Of a stretch of 64,000 nt of DNA, positions 7,583 through 16,528 are shown piece by piece. A program made the translations under genes and the position numbers. The notes beneath the pieces were generated by a model. The model was given only the letters and a program-made list of their open reading frames with translations, was not told the DNA's origin and searched no databases. Source of the DNA: JBIKWM01 sp044356305 (lineage in GTDB: Bacteria; Bacteroidota; Bacteroidia; UBA10329); assembly GCA_044356305.1 (NCBI GenBank), contig JBIKWM010000009.1, forward strand, positions 34,549-98,548. Direction: 5' to 3'. Every line of letters begins with the position of its first letter. Positions within the stretch are counted from its first letter, which is position 1.

Positions 7583-9679
7583 ATGGCAGACCTTAGATAT
7601 ACCCGTAACATCGGGATTGCGGCACACATCGATGCCGGTAAGACGACCACCACGGAGCGCATTCTGTACTATACAGGTGTGAACCATAAGATCGGTGAGG
7701 TGCATGATGGCGCAGCCACTATGGACTGGATGGTGCAAGAACAGGAGCGTGGTATAACCATCACCTCGGCTGCGACCACTTGTTTCTGGAATTACAGGAA
7801 CAACAAGTACAAGATCAACATCATTGACACCCCAGGTCACGTAGACTTTACCGTTGAGGTGAACCGTTCACTGCGTGTGCTCGATGGGTTGGTGTTCCTT
7901 TTTTCTGCTGTTGATGGAGTTGAGCCTCAGAGCGAGACCAACTGGCGCTTGGCCGATCAGTACAATGTTACCAGACTCGGTTTTGTGAACAAGATGGACC
8001 GTCAAGGTGCCGACTTCCTCAATGTTGTGAAGCAGGTGCGCGAGATGCTCGGTGGCAATGCCGTTCCGTTGCAATTACCCATCGGTTCAGAGGAGAAGTT
8101 CCGCGGGGTTGTCGATCTGGTGAATTTCCGTGGAATTGAGTGGAACGAGGCCGATCAGGGCATGACCTTCAATGTTGTGCCTATACCGGCCGACATGATG
8201 GAGGAGGCCACCGAATACCGTGTGAAGCTCCTTGAGGCCATAGCTGAGTTCGATGACAACCTGATGGAGAAATACTTCGATGATCCTGACACCATCACCG
8301 AGGCTGAGATGTACACTGCGCTACGCAAAGCATGTGTGGCGAATAAGATTGTCCCGATGCTATGCGGATCGGCCTTCAAGAACAAAGGCGTTCAGACAAT
8401 GCTCGACTTTGTGATGGAGTTCATGCCCAGCCCACTCGATAAGGACGATATCCGTGGTCTGAATCCGGATACTGAAGAAGAGGTGATGCGAAAGCCCGAT
8501 GCAAAGGAGCCATTCACGGCTCTGGCATTTAAGATTGCCACCGATCCTTTTGTGGGTCGTCTGTGCTTCTTCCGTGCCTATAGCGGCCACCTTGATGCGG
8601 GTAGCTATGTGCTCAACACACGTAGTGGCAACAAGGAACGCATCTCCCGCATATTCCAGATGCACGCCAACAAGCAGAATGCCATAGATTTCATTGAGGC
8701 AGGTGATATCGGTGCGGCTGTGGGTTTCAAAGACATTAAGACGGGCGATACCCTTTGTGATGAAAAGCACCCGATAGTGCTTGAATCAATGAAATTTCCT
8801 GAGCCAGTGATCGGTCTTGCCATTGAACCGAAGACTCAGGCCGATAGTGATAAGTTGGGAATGTCACTCGGTAAGTTGGCTGAAGAGGATCCGACATTCC
8901 GTGTGAAGACTGACGAAGAGACCGGCCAGACCATTATAAGTGGTATGGGTGAACTTCACCTTGAGATTATCCTCGACCGTTTGAGGCGCGAATTCAAAGT
9001 TGAGTGCAACCAAGGAGCACCGCAGGTGGCCTACAAAGAGGCACTCAACGGCAATTGCCAGCACCGCGAGGTTTACAAGAAACAGACCGGTGGCCGTGGT
9101 AAGTTCGCTGATATAGTGTTCGAGATAAGCCCTGGTGATGAGGACAAACCTGGTCTCACATTCGTAAACGAAGTTGTGGGCGGTAACATCCCGAAGGAAT
9201 TTATCCCGGCCATTGAAAAAGGCTTCAAGGCTTGCATGAGCAACGGTGTTCTGGCCGGTTATCCGCTCCAGAGCATGAAAGTGCGAGTTATTGATGGTTC
9301 ATACCACAACGTTGACTCCGATTCTCTTTCTTTTGAGATCTGTGCCCAGATCGGATATAAGGAGGCTGCTCGTAAAGCAAAGCCTATCCTGCTCGAACCG
9401 ATCATGAAGGTTGAAGTTGTTACCCCAGAGGAGAATATGGGTGATGTGATCGGTGATCTCAATCGCAGACGTGGACAGATTGAGGGCATGGATTCGCGCG
9501 GTACTGCCAAGGTCGTCAAGGCCAAAGTGCCTCTGAGTGAGATGTTCGGTTACGTGACCCAGTTGCGTACCATCACCTCGGGCCGCGCAACCAGCACCAT
9601 GGAGTTCTCACATTATACAGAGGCCCCTCGCAACATTGCTGAAGAGGTGATAGCTAAGGTTAAAGGCGTTAAAGCATAA
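7583..9679 (+). CDS. fusA: Elongation factor G
   Basis: EF-G is the translocation GTPase. At 698 aa it is full length. G1 is AHIDAGKTTTTERIL, the switch region contains RGITITSAATT, G3 is DTPGHVDF and G4 is NKMD. Domains II-V follow, with the GMGELHLEIILDRL, GRGKFADI and EPIMKVEVVTPEE segments. It follows rpsG by 24 bp. Unlike the proteobacterial str operon, no tuf gene follows; rpsJ comes next, 14 bp downstream. Confidence 0.99.
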   Translation: MADLRYTRNIGIAAHIDAGKTTTTERILYYTGVNHKIGEVHDGAATMDWMVQEQERGITITSAATTCFWNYRNNKYKINIIDTPGHVDFTVEVNRSLRVLDGLVFLFSAVDGVEPQSETNWRLADQYNVTRLGFVNKMDRQGADFLNVVKQVREMLGGNAVPLQLPIGSEEKFRGVVDLVNFRGIEWNEADQGMTFNVVPIPADMMEEATEYRVKLLEAIAEFDDNLMEKYFDDPDTITEAEMYTALRKACVANKIVPMLCGSAFKNKGVQTMLDFVMEFMPSPLDKDDIRGLNPDTEEEVMRKPDAKEPFTALAFKIATDPFVGRLCFFRAYSGHLDAGSYVLNTRSGNKERISRIFQMHANKQNAIDFIEAGDIGAAVGFKDIKTGDTLCDEKHPIVLESMKFPEPVIGLAIEPKTQADSDKLGMSLGKLAEEDPTFRVKTDEETGQTIISGMGELHLEIILDRLRREFKVECNQGAPQVAYKEALNGNCQHREVYKKQTGGRGKFADIVFEISPGDEDKPGLTFVNEVVGGNIPKEFIPAIEKGFKACMSNGVLAGYPLQSMKVRVIDGSYHNVDSDSLSFEICAQIGYKEAARKAKPILLEPIMKVEVVTPEENMGDVIGDLNRRRGQIEGMDSRGTAKVVKAKVPLSEMFGYVTQLRTITSGRATSTMEFSHYTEAPRNIAEEVIAKVKGVKA

Positions 9680-9693
9680 GCAAGACAAAGGTC

Positions 9694-9999
9694 ATGACCC
9701 AGAGAATCAGGATCAAACTGAAATCTTACGACCACAATCTGGTCGATAAGAGTGCCGAGAAGATTGTAAAGACGGTGAAGAGTACCGGTGCGGTAGTGAG
9801 CGGCCCTATTCCATTGCCCACCCACCAGAAACTGTATACCGTGCTTCGCTCGCCACACGTTAATAAAAAGGCCCGTGAGCAGTTTCAATTCAGCTCTTAC
9901 AAGCGTCTGCTGGACATATACAGCAGCACTGCAAAGACTGTTGACGCACTTATGAAGCTTGAACTCCCCAGTGGTGTGGAGGTTGAGATCAAAGTGTGA
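9694..9999 (+). CDS. rpsJ: 30S ribosomal protein S10
   Basis: S10 (NusE) is part of the 30S head and also a transcription antitermination factor. It is 101 aa, with IRIKLKSYDHNLVDKSAEKIV, GPIPLPT and the SPHVNKKAREQF loop. It opens the S10 block directly behind fusA, which fuses the str and S10 operons. Confidence 0.99.
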   Translation: MTQRIRIKLKSYDHNLVDKSAEKIVKTVKSTGAVVSGPIPLPTHQKLYTVLRSPHVNKKAREQFQFSSYKRLLDIYSSTAKTVDALMKLELPSGVEVEIKV

Positions 10000-10045
10000 C
10001 AGAAGCACACGGGCCCAGTATCAATTGACAGAAGACCAAACAGCC

Positions 10046-10663
10046 ATGACCGGACTGATAGGAAGAAAAGTAGGGATGACCAGCCTGTTCGATGAGAACG
10101 GTAAGAACATCCCGTGCACGGTACTTACTGTGGAACCCAATGTGGTTACACAGGTGAAGACCGTTGCCACTGATGGATATGATGCCATTCAGATTGCAAC
10201 AGGGGAACGGAAAGAGAAGCATTCGAACAAAGCCTTGACTGGCCATTTCAAAAAAGCCAGCACCACCCCGAAGCGCAAGTGTACTGAGCTGCGCGGAACA
10301 AGCGAAGTGACCCTTGGTCAAGCCCTGGGCGCTGCCGACATATTCAGCGAAGGTGACTTTGTTGATGTGGTGGGCACGAGCAAGGGTAAAGGTTTCCAAG
10401 GTGTGGTTAAGCGTCATGGGTTTGCCGGTGTGGGTGAGGCTACTCACGGCCAGCACAACCGTGCCCGCCACCCAGGATCAATCGGTGCTTGCTCCACCCC
10501 ATCACGTGTATTTAAAGGTATGCGTATGGCTGGGCAGACCGGAAATAGCCGAGTCTTGGTTCAGAACCTAGTGGTACTGAAAGTTGATGCAGATAAGAAT
10601 CTGCTCGTGCTTAAAGGTGCTGTTCCAGGTGCCAAAGGTTCGTACGTGATTGTTGAGAAGTGA
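10046..10663 (+). CDS. rplC: 50S ribosomal protein L3
   Basis: L3 is an early assembly protein close to the peptidyl transferase centre. The ATG at 10046 gives MTGLIGRKVGMTSLFDE, the expected N-terminus. A longer open frame back to 9959 would overlap rpsJ and is not used. The 205-aa product has the conserved SKGKGFQGVVKRHGF and THGQHNRARHPGSIGACSTP.RVFKGMRMAG loop. Confidence 0.98.
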   Translation: MTGLIGRKVGMTSLFDENGKNIPCTVLTVEPNVVTQVKTVATDGYDAIQIATGERKEKHSNKALTGHFKKASTTPKRKCTELRGTSEVTLGQALGAADIFSEGDFVDVVGTSKGKGFQGVVKRHGFAGVGEATHGQHNRARHPGSIGACSTPSRVFKGMRMAGQTGNSRVLVQNLVVLKVDADKNLLVLKGAVPGAKGSYVIVEK

Positions 10664-10686
10664 TTCATAGCTGAATAAGGATAGTG

Positions 10687-11313
10687 ATGGAACTCCCTGT
10701 AATAGACGTTAAAGGCAAGGCTACCTCACGCAAAGTGAGCCTTAATGATGCCATCTATGGCATCGAGCCTAACGACCATGCCATCTACTTGGACGTGAAG
10801 GCCCATTTGGCCAACAAGCGTCAGGGTACGGCAAAGAATAAGTCGCGGAGCGAAGTGACGGGCAGTACCCGCAAAATCCGCAAGCAGAAAGGCGGAGGCG
10901 GAGCTCGTTTCGGTGATATCAAGAGCCCTTTGCTCAAAGGAGGTGGTAGCATTTTCGGCCCTGAGCCCCGCGACCATTCGCAAAAGGTGAACCGTAAGAC
11001 CAAGGCCCTTGCTCGCAAGAGCGCATTGGCGTACAAAGCCAAGGAGAACGCCATCACGGTGGTTGAGGATCTGAAGCTGGGTGCCCCGAAAACCAAGGAA
11101 TTCAATGCGATCCTTGCTAATTTGAAGGTGGGCGATAAAAAAACACTCCTTGTGTTGGGCGATTACGATAAAAACCTATATTTGTCGTCCCGTAATTTGA
11201 AGGGTGCTGAAGTGATAACTGTATCAGAATTAAACACTTACAAGATTCTGAACGCTAAAACGCTTCTACTTTCAGAAAGCTCGATCAACGTAATTGAGAA
11301 GACCCTTAGCTGA
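10687..11313 (+). CDS. rplD: 50S ribosomal protein L4
   Basis: L4 lines the nascent-chain exit tunnel. The product has 208 aa from the ATG at 10687; a GTG directly in front (10684) is a less likely start. Typical parts are the basic loop TGSTRKIRKQKGGGGARFGDIKSPLLKGGG and the C-terminal NLKGAEVITVSELNTYKIL segment. The loop is the one that reaches into the tunnel. Confidence 0.98.
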   Translation: MELPVIDVKGKATSRKVSLNDAIYGIEPNDHAIYLDVKAHLANKRQGTAKNKSRSEVTGSTRKIRKQKGGGGARFGDIKSPLLKGGGSIFGPEPRDHSQKVNRKTKALARKSALAYKAKENAITVVEDLKLGAPKTKEFNAILANLKVGDKKTLLVLGDYDKNLYLSSRNLKGAEVITVSELNTYKILNAKTLLLSESSINVIEKTLS

Positions 11314-11321
11314 ACTTTACC

Positions 11322-11612
11322 ATGGAAGTCATCCTTAAACCGCTCATCACTGAGAAGATGGCAGGTCAGACTGAAAAGTCTGGCGTTGTCGGTTTCTTGG
11401 TTGATAGGAGTGCAAATAAGCTTCAGATCAAGGAAGCAGTTGAGAAGATGTACGGTGTGAAAGTGAGTTCGGTGAACACCATGCTCTCTGCTGGAAAGAA
11501 GCGTAACCGTAACACCCGTACCAAGTTCATCACTGGTTACACTTCGGCCCGAAAGAAGGCAGTCGTGAAACTCGCTGAGGGCAGTTCAATCGATTTCTAC
11601 AGCAACATTTGA
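11322..11612 (+). CDS. rplW: 50S ribosomal protein L23
   Basis: L23 sits at the tunnel exit and docks trigger factor and SRP. The protein has 96 aa, with EVILKPLITEKM at the N-terminus, the ANKLQIKEAVEKMYGVKVSSVNTM segment and a basic loop (GKKRNRNTRTKF). It starts 8 bp after rplD. Confidence 0.98.
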   Translation: MEVILKPLITEKMAGQTEKSGVVGFLVDRSANKLQIKEAVEKMYGVKVSSVNTMLSAGKKRNRNTRTKFITGYTSARKKAVVKLAEGSSIDFYSNI

Positions 11613-11624
11613 GCATAAGCTGTC

Positions 11625-12449
11625 ATGGCACTCAAGAAACTACGCCCCATCACCGCAGGCCAGCGCTTCAAAGTAGCCGGGACCTTTGAGGAGGTGACGG
11701 CTACTAGGCCTGAAAAGAGCCTTACCATCGGTAAGGGAAAATCAGGTGGCCGGAACAATACCGGTAAGATGACCATGCGCTACATTGGCGGTGGGCATAA
11801 GCAGACATACCGACTCATTGACAACAAGCGGGAGAAAGATGGGATACCCGCCACAGTCAAGTCAATTGAGTATGATCCTAACCGCACAGCGCGTATTGCC
11901 CTGGTGTTCTATGCCGATGGCGAGAAGCGTTACATTATAGCCCCTAAGGGCCTCGAAGTTGGTATGACCGTGATGAGCGGAAGCAAGGCCACGCCAGATG
12001 TGGGCAACGTTTTATCGCTGAGCGACATTCCAATGGGTACTGTGATCAGCAGCATCGAGATGCGTCCTGGTCAGGGTGCCAAGATTGCGCGCAGTGCTGG
12101 TTCTTATGCTCAGCTTGTGGCCCGTGATGGCAAGTACGCTACCATCAAAATGCCAAGCGGGGAGACCCGCCTCTTATTGCTGACCTGCCGTGCAGCAATT
12201 GGCGCAGTGAGTAACAGTGACCATGGTCTGGAGCGTAGCGGTAAGGCTGGACGTACCAGATGGATGGGAGTTAGACCGCGTACCCGCGCAGTTGCAATGA
12301 ATCCGGTCGATCACCCTATGGGTGGTGGCGAAGGCCGATCTTCAGGTGGTCACCCACGCTCACGCAAGGGAACACCTGCTAAAGGCTACAAGACGCGTGC
12401 TCCGAAGAATTCGAGCAGCAAGTACATTGTTGAACGCAGAAAGAAATGA
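11625..12449 (+). CDS. rplB: 50S ribosomal protein L2
   Basis: L2 is needed for subunit association and peptidyl transferase activity. It is 274 aa. The motifs KGKSGGRNNTGKMTMRYIGGGHKQ.YR, KSIEYDPNRTARIALVFYADGEKRYI and VRPRTRAVAMNPVDHPMGGGEGRSSGGHPRS are diagnostic; the last contains the conserved histidine near the active centre. Confidence 0.99.
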   Translation: MALKKLRPITAGQRFKVAGTFEEVTATRPEKSLTIGKGKSGGRNNTGKMTMRYIGGGHKQTYRLIDNKREKDGIPATVKSIEYDPNRTARIALVFYADGEKRYIIAPKGLEVGMTVMSGSKATPDVGNVLSLSDIPMGTVISSIEMRPGQGAKIARSAGSYAQLVARDGKYATIKMPSGETRLLLLTCRAAIGAVSNSDHGLERSGKAGRTRWMGVRPRTRAVAMNPVDHPMGGGEGRSSGGHPRSRKGTPAKGYKTRAPKNSSSKYIVERRKK

Positions 12450-12457
12450 TCTGAGCC

Positions 12458-12724
12458 ATGTCAAGATCGCTGAAGAAAGGACCATTTGTGGATTTCAAGC
12501 TCGAGAAGCGGGTTGCTGAATCTCAAGCAACCAGCCGTAAGACCGTGATTAAGACATGGTCGCGCAGATCAATGATTACCCCTGAATTTGTGGGTCAGAC
12601 CATTGCAGTGCACAACGGAAACAAGTTCATACCTGTGTATGTGACCGAGAACATGGTAGGACATAAGTTGGGTGAGTTTTCACCCACCCGTACCTTCCGA
12701 GGTCATGCTAAAGGCAAAAAGTGA
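12458..12724 (+). CDS. rpsS: 30S ribosomal protein S19
   Basis: S19 forms a complex with S13 in the 30S head. The 88-aa protein begins MSRSLKKGPFVDFKLEK and contains KTWSRRSMITPEFVGQTIAVHNG and GHKLGEFSPTRTFRGHAKGKK. It starts 8 bp after rplB. Confidence 0.99.
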   Translation: MSRSLKKGPFVDFKLEKRVAESQATSRKTVIKTWSRRSMITPEFVGQTIAVHNGNKFIPVYVTENMVGHKLGEFSPTRTFRGHAKGKK

Positions 12725-12752
12725 TTGATCATTCTGAAGAGAGAGTACCATT

Positions 12753-13142
12753 ATGGGCAAAAGGAAAAGAGAAAGGGCTGATGCTATGAAGGCTGACCGA
12801 AAGGAACGCTTTCAGGCCGCTCTGAACAATGTACCGACATCACCGCGCAAAATGCGCCTCGTGGCTGATTTGGTTAGGGGCATGGATGTGTCTAAGGCAC
12901 TCTTTGTTCTCAAGTTGCATCCGAAACACGCATCGAACCGATTGGAGAAACTGTTGCTGTCGGCAATTGCCAATTACACTGGTAAGACCGGGGAACAGAA
13001 CACCGAAGGCCTCTATGTGAAAGAGATAATGGTTGATGGCGGGCGTACCCTCAGGCGCTTGCAGACCGCACCACAAGGCCGCGGTTACAGATTGAGGAAA
13101 AGGTCTAACCACGTGGCCCTCGAATTGGCCGTCAGGAACTGA
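12753..13142 (+). CDS. rplV: 50S ribosomal protein L22
   Basis: L22 lines the exit tunnel with L4. The protein has 129 aa: a basic N-terminal extension (MGKRKRERADAMKADRKERF) precedes the core that begins ALNNVPTSPRKMRLVADLVRG. It ends with RTLRRLQTAPQGRGYRLRKRSNHVALEL. A shorter form could start at the ATG at 12786 (MKADRK), but the first ATG has good spacing. Confidence 0.97.
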   Translation: MGKRKRERADAMKADRKERFQAALNNVPTSPRKMRLVADLVRGMDVSKALFVLKLHPKHASNRLEKLLLSAIANYTGKTGEQNTEGLYVKEIMVDGGRTLRRLQTAPQGRGYRLRKRSNHVALELAVRN

Positions 13143-13147
13143 TTACT

Positions 13148-13948
13148 ATGGGACAGAAGACCAATCCGATAGGCAACCGCCTTGGTATCATCAAAGGCTG
13201 GGACTCGGCATGGTACGGTGGTAAAGACACCCCTGCCAAGATCAAGGAGGATCATGCCATCCGCAATTACCTCAAGGCACGCCTTGGTAAAGCAAGCATC
13301 TCCAAAATCATTGTTGAGCGTACTCTCAAGCTCATCACTGTGACCATCAATACCGCTCGTCCTGGTATCATTATTGGAAAAGGCGGTAAAGAGGTTGATA
13401 AATTGAAGGAAGAGCTGAAGAACCAGACCGGTAAGGAGGTTCAGATCAACATCTTTGAGATTAAGCGTCCCGAACTCGATGCCCGATTGGTTGCGGATAG
13501 CATAGCCCGTCAGATAGAAGGTCGTATCTCATTCCGCAGAGCGGTGAAAATGAGTATTGCCTCTACTATGCGGATGGGTGCCGAGGGTATCAAGATAACT
13601 ACCGCTGGTCGTGTTGGTGGAGCGGAAATCGCACGTTCTGAGACATACAAGGAAGGTCGTGTTCCACTTCATACTTTCAGAGCGGATATTGATTATGCGC
13701 ATGCTGAGGCGCATACCACCTATGGTCGCATCGGAATCAAGGTATGGATATGTCTCGGAGAAGTGTACGGCAAGCGGGATCTTAGCCCGAACGTGGCTTT
13801 GCAAAGCAAAAAGGCCCCCCGCAATCCGGCACCGACCGGTGGACGTAGGGAGCGGGGCGATCGTCCAGAACGTGGCGACCGTAACGACCAGCGCCCAGAG
13901 CGTGGCGGCAATGAGCGTAATGACCGTGGCCCTCGCGCCAGACGTTGA
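13148..13948 (+). CDS. rpsC: 30S ribosomal protein S3 with long Arg/Asp/Gly-rich tail
   Basis: S3 shapes the mRNA entry channel. The 266-aa protein has MGQKTNPIGNRLGI, a KH domain (GIIIGKGGKEVDKLKEEL) and the C-terminal MRMGAEGIKITTAGRVGGAEIARSE segment. After residue about 225 comes a low-complexity tail built from ERGDRPERGDRN-type units, longer than the tail of typical S3 proteins. The tail is probably disordered and RNA-contacting. Confidence 0.98.
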   Translation: MGQKTNPIGNRLGIIKGWDSAWYGGKDTPAKIKEDHAIRNYLKARLGKASISKIIVERTLKLITVTINTARPGIIIGKGGKEVDKLKEELKNQTGKEVQINIFEIKRPELDARLVADSIARQIEGRISFRRAVKMSIASTMRMGAEGIKITTAGRVGGAEIARSETYKEGRVPLHTFRADIDYAHAEAHTTYGRIGIKVWICLGEVYGKRDLSPNVALQSKKAPRNPAPTGGRRERGDRPERGDRNDQRPERGGNERNDRGPRARR

Positions 13949-13991
13949 TAATAGTAGGCTAAAGAGATAAAAAGGATAACAGAGCAGTAAG

Positions 13992-14414
13992 ATGTTACAG
14001 CCTAAAAGGACCAAGTTCCGCAAGATGATGAAGCGGAAGATGAAGGGCAATGCCACGCGCGGCAATGAGCTCGCCTTCGGCACGTTCGGCATCAAGGCAA
14101 TGGAAGGTGTGTGGATGACCGCCCGTCAGATTGAGGCCGCCCGTATCGCCATCACAAGGTACATGAAGCGTGAAGGTCAGGTGTGGATCAAAATTTTTCC
14201 TGATAAGCCCATAACCAAAAAGCCTGCAGAGGTACGTATGGGTAAGGGTAAAGGTGCCCCGGAATATTGGGTGGCCGTGGTAAAACCTGGTTGCATCATG
14301 TTCGAGATTGAGGGTGTGTCAATGGAAGTGGCCAAGGAAGCACTGCGCCTGGGAGCTCAGAAACTTCCTATCACAACCAAGTTCATTGTGCGCAGAGACT
14401 ATGCCGAGGCGTGA
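13992..14414 (+). CDS. rplP: 50S ribosomal protein L16
   Basis: L16 contacts A-site tRNA. It is 140 aa: MLQPKRTKFRKMMKRKMKG at the start, the FGTFGIKAMEGVWMTARQIEAARIAI segment, and GKGKGAPEYWVAVVKPG at the site of the conserved arginine/glycine loop. It follows rpsC after 43 bp, which hold only an A-rich leader. Confidence 0.99.
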   Translation: MLQPKRTKFRKMMKRKMKGNATRGNELAFGTFGIKAMEGVWMTARQIEAARIAITRYMKREGQVWIKIFPDKPITKKPAEVRMGKGKGAPEYWVAVVKPGCIMFEIEGVSMEVAKEALRLGAQKLPITTKFIVRRDYAEA

Positions 14415-14442
14415 GCATTTGGCGAAAGAGGAATAATAAGAG

Positions 14443-14640
14443 ATGAAGAACTCAGTGATAAGTGAACTCTCCAACGAGGAATTGAAGGAGAGGATAGCAG
14501 AAGAGCGGATGAAGATGACCAAGATGAATCTGGGTCATGCAGTATCGCCCATGGAAAGCCCTATTCTGCTGCGCACCAACCGCAAGATCATTGCCCGTCT
14601 GCTTACCGAGCAGAGCGCGCGTAAGAACAAGGCCAACTGA
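14443..14640 (+). CDS. rpmC: 50S ribosomal protein L29
   Basis: L29 is a small helical-hairpin protein at the tunnel exit. It has 65 aa with ELSNEELKERIAEERMKMTKMNLGHAVSPMESPILLRTNRKIIARLLTEQSARK. Position between rplP and rpsQ is canonical. Confidence 0.97.
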   Translation: MKNSVISELSNEELKERIAEERMKMTKMNLGHAVSPMESPILLRTNRKIIARLLTEQSARKNKAN

Positions 14641-14648
14641 ATAAGAGG

Positions 14649-14924
14649 ATGGAGACCACAGTAGAGACCCTCGACCGCAACCTGCGCAAGGAGCGTGTAG
14701 GTCTGGTATCGAGCAGCGCGATGGATAAGACCATCACGGTGACCGTAGAGCGCAAAGTGAAGCACCCCAAATACGGGAAATTCGTTAAGCACACCAAGAA
14801 GTTCAAAGCTCATGACGAAAAGAACGAGTGCAACGTTGGCGACACTGTTCGGATCATGGAGACCCGCCCGTTGAGCAAGACCAAGTGTTGGAGACTCGTA
14901 GAGATTGTAGAAAGAGCCAAGTAA
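14649..14924 (+). CDS. rpsQ: 30S ribosomal protein S17
   Basis: S17 is an OB-fold protein that binds 16S rRNA early in assembly. The protein has 91 aa, with RKERVGLVSSSAMDKTITVTVERKVKHPKYGKFV and VGDTVRIMETRPLSKTKCWRLVEI. It starts 8 bp after rpmC and ends 3 bp before rplN. Confidence 0.98.
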   Translation: METTVETLDRNLRKERVGLVSSSAMDKTITVTVERKVKHPKYGKFVKHTKKFKAHDEKNECNVGDTVRIMETRPLSKTKCWRLVEIVERAK

Positions 14925-14927
14925 GCC

Positions 14928-15296
14928 ATGATACAGCAGGAATCAAGACTCGGTGTGGCCGATAACAGCGGAGCCAAAGAAGTGCTTTGCATTCGGGTAC
15001 TTGGCGGCACTGCCCGCAGGTACGCCTCGGTGGGCGACACCATTGTGGTGAGCATCAAAGATGCTATCCCATCTGGCAATGCTAAAAAAGGCACCGTCAG
15101 CAAAGCGGTGGTCGTTCGTACCAAAAAGGAAGTTCGCAGACAGGACGGATCATACATTCGTTTTGACGACAACGCAGTGGTACTCCTCAACGCACAGGGC
15201 GAGATGCGTGGAACCCGCATTTTCGGACCTGTGGCCCGCGAGCTGCGCGAAAAACAATACATGAAGATAGTGTCTCTGGCACCTGAGGTGCTGTGA
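14928..15296 (+). CDS. rplN: 50S ribosomal protein L14
   Basis: L14 lies at the subunit interface. It is 122 aa, the standard length, starting MIQQESRLGVADNSGAKE and containing the RRYASVGDTIVVSIKDAIP, VVRTKKEVRRQDGSYIRFDDNA and GTRIFGPVARELRE segments. Confidence 0.99.
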   Translation: MIQQESRLGVADNSGAKEVLCIRVLGGTARRYASVGDTIVVSIKDAIPSGNAKKGTVSKAVVVRTKKEVRRQDGSYIRFDDNAVVLLNAQGEMRGTRIFGPVARELREKQYMKIVSLAPEVL

Positions 15297-15316
15297 TACC
15301 CGCAACAAGGAAAGTG

Positions 15317-15634
15317 ATGGTCAAGACCCACATTAAGAAAGGAGACCTCGTTAAGGTCATTGCCGGCAACAGCCGCTCCGCGGAGGGCAAAGTGCTGGAA
15401 GTTGACCGCGAGAAGATGCGCGCTATCGTAGAGGGCGTGAATAAAGTAAAGAGGCATACTAAACCCAATGCTGCCAATCCTAATGGTGCAATTGTGGAAA
15501 AAGAGGCCTCAGTGCACATCTCTAATCTCATGCTGATAGACCCGAAATCTGGCAAACCGACCCGTGTGGGTCGTAAGGCTGAAGGCGACAAGACAGTAAG
15601 GTATTCAAAGAAATCAGGTGAAGTGATCAAGTGA
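15317..15634 (+). CDS. rplX: 50S ribosomal protein L24
   Basis: L24 initiates 50S assembly. The ATG at 15317 gives MVKTHIKKGDLVKVIAGN (105 aa). Its KOW motif is the first ~35 residues. An open frame reaches back to a GTG at 15293 inside rplN, but an AAGGA sequence lies 6-10 bp in front of 15317 and the family begins here. The stop overlaps the rplE start by one base (TGATG). Confidence 0.95.
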   Translation: MVKTHIKKGDLVKVIAGNSRSAEGKVLEVDREKMRAIVEGVNKVKRHTKPNAANPNGAIVEKEASVHISNLMLIDPKSGKPTRVGRKAEGDKTVRYSKKSGEVIK

Positions 15635-16185
15635 TGGACAACTATTCGCCAAGACTCAGGGACAAATACTTGAATGAGATTGTCCCCAATCTGCAGAAGC
15701 AGTTCTCTTATAAAAGCATCATGGAGGTGCCTAAACTGGAGAAGATATGCATCAATCAGGGCCTGGGCCAGAGCATGAGCGATAAGAAGCTCATTGAGGC
15801 TGCTGTGAATGAGATGACCACCATAGCAGGTCAAAAGGCCGTGACCAGCAAGTCGCGCAAGGATATCGCCAACTTCAAACTCCGTAAAGGTGTTCCGGTA
15901 GGTGTACGTGTCACTCTGCGTGGCGAGAAGATGTATGAATTCCTCGACCGTCTGGTCAGTGTGGCCCTTCCTAGGGTGCGTGACTTCCGAGGTATCGGTA
16001 ACAAAGGATTCGATGGCCGTGGCAATTACACCATGGGTATCACCGAGCACATCATCTTCCCAGAGATTGACATTGAGAAGGTGGCCAAGATCCATGGTAT
16101 GGACATCACCTTCGTAACCACGGCCAAGAACAATGAGGAGAGCTTTGCACTGCTCAAGGAGTTCGGAATGCCATTCAAGAAGTAA
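15634..16185 (+). CDS. rplE: 50S ribosomal protein L5
   Basis: L5 binds 5S rRNA and contacts P-site tRNA. It is 183 aa from the ATG at 15634. It has SPRLRDKYLNEIVPNLQKQF, the KICINQGLGQ region, RKGVPVGVRVTLRGEKMYEFLDRL and RDFRGIGNKGFDGRGNYTMGITEHIIFPEI. The start overlaps the rplX stop, so translation of the two is probably coupled. Confidence 0.98.
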   Translation: MDNYSPRLRDKYLNEIVPNLQKQFSYKSIMEVPKLEKICINQGLGQSMSDKKLIEAAVNEMTTIAGQKAVTSKSRKDIANFKLRKGVPVGVRVTLRGEKMYEFLDRLVSVALPRVRDFRGIGNKGFDGRGNYTMGITEHIIFPEIDIEKVAKIHGMDITFVTTAKNNEESFALLKEFGMPFKK

Positions 16186-16210
16186 GGAATCAAGGCAATA
16201 ATAGAGAATA

Positions 16211-16480
16211 ATGGCCAAGGAATCAATGAAGGCGCGCGAGCGCAAACGTGCCGCGATGGTAGCTAAGTATGCGGATAAGCGTGCTAAGCTAAAGGCTGCC
16301 GGAGACTATCAGGGTCTTGCCCTACTTCCCCGTAACAGCTGCAAAGTGCGCATGCACAACCGTTGCAGCATAACTGGCAGGCCCAAAGGTTTTATCCGCG
16401 ATTTCGGCATCTCCAGGGTGCAGTTCCGCGAAATGGCTAACAATGGTCTTTTGCCAGGTGTGACCAAAGCCAGCTGGTGA
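16211..16480 (+). CDS. rpsN: 30S ribosomal protein S14 (zinc-less long form)
   Basis: S14 is a late-assembling protein of the 30S head. The 89-aa length and the absence of the CxxC...CxxC zinc ribbon show the C-minus form. Conserved are RERKRAAMVAKYADKRAKLKA and NRCSITGRPKGFIRDFGISRVQFREMA...LPGVTKASW. Confidence 0.98.
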   Translation: MAKESMKARERKRAAMVAKYADKRAKLKAAGDYQGLALLPRNSCKVRMHNRCSITGRPKGFIRDFGISRVQFREMANNGLLPGVTKASW

Positions 16481-16528
16481 GCTTATAATCATTGAACAAG
16501 ACTTGAACGAGATAGACAGACTACAGTC

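Noticed and set aside
15187..16245. A 352-codon minus-strand frame opposite rplN, rplX and rplE
   Set aside because: It is antisense to three ribosomal protein genes and has no recognisable domain.
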